From contig NW_022985556.1 in NCBI RefSeq assembly GCF_010093815.1, positions 907,148 through 971,147 of the forward strand: a DNA stretch of 64,000 nt, written 5' to 3'. Numbering within the stretch: position 1 is the first letter of the stretch; the number at the start of each line of letters is the position of its first letter. Positions 60,901 to 64,000 of this stretch are shown one piece after another. A program made the translations under genes and the position numbers. Under the pieces are notes generated by a model. The model searched no databases. It saw only the letters and a list, made by a program, of their open reading frames with translations, and had not been told where the DNA came from. This stretch comes from Pseudovirgaria hyperparasitica. Its lineage: Eukaryota > Ascomycota > Dothideomycetes > Acrospermales > Acrospermaceae.

Positions 60901-61300
60901 CTAGAATATTTATAAGTCTAGTATTATAAAATAAGGTAGCGTAACTTCGGATAATCTTATTAAATATCTAGGTAGTCGCTTCGTCTTTAGCGAAAATTTT
61001 TATACTAAATATACCTATCTATTTAACTTTATTAAGCCGAGTAAGCTTTATTATTAGGACTTAGCCTTAGGTAGAACCCGACCTATACGTACCTTAGCTA
61101 ATAGGGTTAGGAGGTAATGTAAAGGGCGGTAAATAGTCACGTACTAGATAGATCGGCGTCTCTTTATATATATACTCTCGGATTTCTACCGAAAGGGTTT
61201 AGTAGTAATTCGTTCTATAATAGAATATACCCTATTATTCTATCTAACTATACTACTATCTAATAACCCTATTCTTATATTTAAATTACTCTCTATATAG
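54980..61300 (-). mobile_element. Gypsy-like retroelement, 3' two thirds, minus strand, RIP-inactivated
   Basis: The minus strand carries a reverse transcriptase block with DASRVVRDIRGLNKISIKD then KKFISIINIASFFYQ (about 60,520-60,700). An integrase block follows with YDRDQKFLLLF and SERTN-TVEI (SERTN codons 58,650-58,664). A long poorly conserved region extends to about 55.3 kb (YIQEYLNRTHDTKYKFYTKK). The SFFYQW-type RT is typical of one fungal Gypsy clade and differs from copies A/B and from the 61.4-64 kb element. The 5' end is truncated at about 61,300, where a 246-bp stretch matches 45727-45975 inverted. The C-terminal 3 kb after integrase are longer than usual and unassigned. Confidence 0.65.
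61055..61300 (-). repeat. Inverted repeat partner of 45727-45975
   Basis: The reverse complement of this segment matches the end of the plus-strand fragment at 45.7-46.0 kb. The pair borders a 15-kb interval. Confidence 0.75.
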
Positions 61301-61439
61301 TACTATAGTTAAGATAGTCTAACTAGAACCGAGAAGGTCGACACGATCTACTATAGAGATAAGTAATACTATATTAAATAATAGGGATCCTCTATAATTA
61401 GTATTAATCCCGGCCGTTTCTAACCGAGAAGTAGAAATA

Positions 61440-64000
61440 TTAGACTAAATCACGGAGCTTTTAGATGAAGAAATGGTAGATACACCGAGTAACTTCTAAT
61501 AATATAAAGCCGGATAACGAGTCGTGGCGGAGCTATATAAGGTATTATAATAAACCATTACCGAACTTTAGGAATACATTGCGAATTAGGCTCGAGAGAT
61601 TTAAACCCTTAAAGAATAGATAGAACGCGCGAAACTCCTCGTAAAGAGACGAGAACTTAAGGAGTCTCTTAAAGAACTACGCCGAACGATAGTAGGTGGA
61701 CGACTTCCTATACTAATTTAGGCGGAATTAGTTTATCTACTATTAGAGTTATGATAATCTACCGTATACCTAGCCGCTTCGTTACCGATTTACCCTACTC
61801 CTTCTCTAGGTATACTAAAATCTAAAGACCCGACTATATTTATAGGGAAGAACTAAAAGGAGTAGAAAGACTAGAAGAGAGACTACGAAAAGTACTTCCT
61901 TAATAACCCTCTACTCTTTTCTACTAAAGTATAACGCATTTCATTCAAAGAACGATACCTAGACTTATAATCCCGCGATTAATAGAATAGATAGAAGGAA
62001 GTATAGCTACTATGTACGATAACCTAGAAATATTTAGCTATATTTATACTAAACACCCTTAGAACGGATAGAGAACGTGAAAGAAAGGCACTATCTAAGT
62101 TAAGAAGCGTAGTATAACGACCGAACTAGACACCTACTTAACTACTATAATACCTCTAAAACCTATAGAATAATATCCCTATACTATAGAAAAATATTCG
62201 TATATTCTAGTTTCGCGAAGTACTACTTCCGTTAATCCGCGAAAGACTAGAAATAGTATTATTAAGTTTTAACTATCTATATAAATTAGAGGAGAAAGCT
62301 AATAAATACTACCGCATCCTTAAGGAACGCGGCTCTCTAGGTAAAACTAACGAACTCTATACGGGTTAGAAACGAGGTCAATTAAATACGTTTAATTAAG
62401 AGTAACCTTCCTATAATTAGTACTAGAAGAGTATAAATCGGGGTAGAAACGCGTTAAGAGGATACTAAAATAATTAAGGTGGTACTTCTTAACGCGGAAA
62501 AGAATAAGGCATAGGCTTAAATATAACGCCTATCGTAAAATAGTAGGATTATAGTATACTTCGTTACTATAAGTATAGAGAAATAGAATATATTTCGCCT
62601 AACTATAAGAATCTAAAAAAAGAATAGGCTAGTATACGAGACCTAACCGCGTTCTTAGCTAAATTATATATACTTAGGAGGAGCCGTAGCGCCTTCCGGC
62701 GAGTAAAGACCTAATATTACTAAAAGTATTATTACCTATAGTAAATAGTAATAAAACTATATAGACCCTTATAGACACTAGTATAGAAGATAACTATATT
62801 TCGTTAATTCTTATAAAGGAGTATAGATTATTATATAATCTCGGTAAAGTTAGCCGAACTATCGTAGTTAATAGATATAAAGTTAGAACTTTAGGTAAAG
62901 CTATAACGAATTATAAAGTTTATAACTTAAAGATAATAAAATAGTAGATATCTAATAAATTTATTATAGCTAATATTAGCTAATAGAATATGATTCTAGG
63001 GATACCTTAGCTTAGACGCCTAAACCTAATCCTTAATTTTTAGAAGAAGATATTAATGTTCCGACAATACCGTGGTAAATTATACTAGTAAGTCGTAACT
63101 ATTAGTAAGAAGGTATAGAACCTCGCTATACGGACCCGATTATTACTAATCTATCTTACGTCCTTATCGATTATCGATAAAGACAAGGATAATAGTAATA
63201 ATTAGGGCGAAGACACGCTACCCGATATATATTCGTAGTATATAGATATATTTTTAGTAGGAGATACGTTACTTCTCCCTAATTACAGGCCGTATAAGCT
63301 AAAGATCGAGCTTAAAGAGAGAGTAGACGTCCCTTATAGCCTACTTTATCTACTTTAAAGACTAGAACTTAAAGTTCTTTATAAATATATTAAAGAATAC
63401 CTCGAAAGAGGCTAGATATATTATAGTATATTATCGGCTAACGTATCTATTCTCTTTATAAAGAAGAAAGACGGAAGTTTACGTCTATATATCGACTATT
63501 AGGTACTAAATATAGTAACTAAGAAGAATTATTATCTATTACCACTAGTTAGTAAATCTTTAGACTAATTAATAAAGGTAAAGTACTTTACGAAGCTAGA
63601 TTTATAAGATATATATTACTAGCTTCGAATTCGTCGTAGAGATAAGTAGAAAACCGTATTTCGGACTAGATATAGTTATTTTAAGTATACTATTATGCTA
63701 TTCAGGCTAATAAATGCGCTAGGAGCGTTTTAAGGATATATTAATACTATACTTATAGGATTACTTAACGTGATTTATATAGTTTATCTCGCGAATATAC
63801 TAATTTACTCTAATAGTATATAGAATTATAAAGAACACGTGAAATCGGTGCTAAATCGTCTAAGGTAGTATAAACTCTATATAAAATTATCTAAATGCGA
63901 GTTTTACTAATAAGAAGTTGGGTTTCTCGGCTTTATTATAATATATAGCGGCCTAAAAATAGAGCCGGAGCGTGTAAAGACTATTATAGAATAGCTAGAA
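61440..64000 (+). mobile_element. Ty3/Gypsy element: gag, protease and reverse transcriptase, cut by window end
   Basis: The plus strand reads MTELLDEEMVDTPSN near 61,450 and a gag region to about 62.7 kb. A protease with IQTLIDTSIEDNYISLIL and MILGIPQLRRLNL follows (62.75-63.03 kb). Then comes reverse transcriptase (FIKKKDGSLRLYIDYQVLN, FTKLDLQDIYYQLRIRR, VYLANILIYS at 63,782-63,808, SKCEFYQQEVGFLGFII). This matches chromovirus-like fungal Gypsy RT closely. The catalytic box YLAN at 63785-63796 should be YLDD or YLAD. RNase H and integrase lie beyond the window. Gln-type stops inactivate it. No 5' LTR was recognised. Confidence 0.75.

Noticed and set aside
1-64000. tRNA, rRNA or telomeric repeats
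   Set aside because: None were recognised by eye on either strand; a dedicated tRNA or rRNA search was not possible.

Overview
The window is fungal DNA, most likely from a filamentous ascomycete (Pezizomycotina). It has one normal protein gene with a 49-bp GT-AG intron and a CTAAC branch site. Beyond about 1,130 it is almost entirely TA-rich repeat DNA carrying the mark of repeat-induced point mutation (RIP). CpA and TpG are depleted, TpA is in excess, and long ancestral reading frames are broken almost only by TAG/TAA where Gln codons stood, with a few TGA for Trp. Short open frames in this part are mostly debris. Reading through the RIP-type stops recovers whole ancestral genes.

Layout. 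1-482 is the 3' end of an S1/P1 nuclease gene and 483-1130 its flank. 1131-2447 is an unidentified RIP-damaged repeat. 2448-13889 is Ty3/Gypsy LTR retrotransposon copy A (11,442 bp, 373-bp LTRs). 13890-30969 is the main part of a giant DNA-transposon-like block. Its minus strand holds a Plavaka-type transposase, a giant UPF1-like SF1 helicase of about 2,294 codons with three CCHC zinc knuckles, and a repeat-rich protein. A divergent gene lies on the plus strand. 30970-42264 is Ty3/Gypsy copy B (11,295 bp, 313-bp LTRs), inserted into that divergent gene with a 4-bp ATAG target duplication; the gene resumes in frame at 42269. An assembly gap fills 43102-43366.

After the gap lies a nest of truncated retroelements. 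43.6-46.0 kb (+) is the 5' half of a Gypsy-like element whose family recurs in opposite orientation at 55-61.3 kb. 47.4-48.2 and 53.3-54.9 kb (+) are gag and RNase H/integrase pieces of another Gypsy element, split by a LINE on the minus strand (48.24-53.06 kb). 61.4-64.0 kb (+) is a further Gypsy gag-PR-RT cut by the window edge.

Two things stand out. The two full-length Gypsy copies share gag-pol frames of identical length (6,279 nt) and a second frame (2,928 nt). That second frame has the HxD...H...R arrangement of a 2-oxoglutarate/Fe(II) dioxygenase, an unusual cargo for an LTR retrotransposon. The block between them looks like one large mobile element combining a Plavaka transposase with a giant zinc-knuckle helicase. 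A 33-39-bp near-perfect palindrome also recurs in otherwise unrelated elements. All functions in the damaged regions are inferred from motifs read by eye; no database search was possible.
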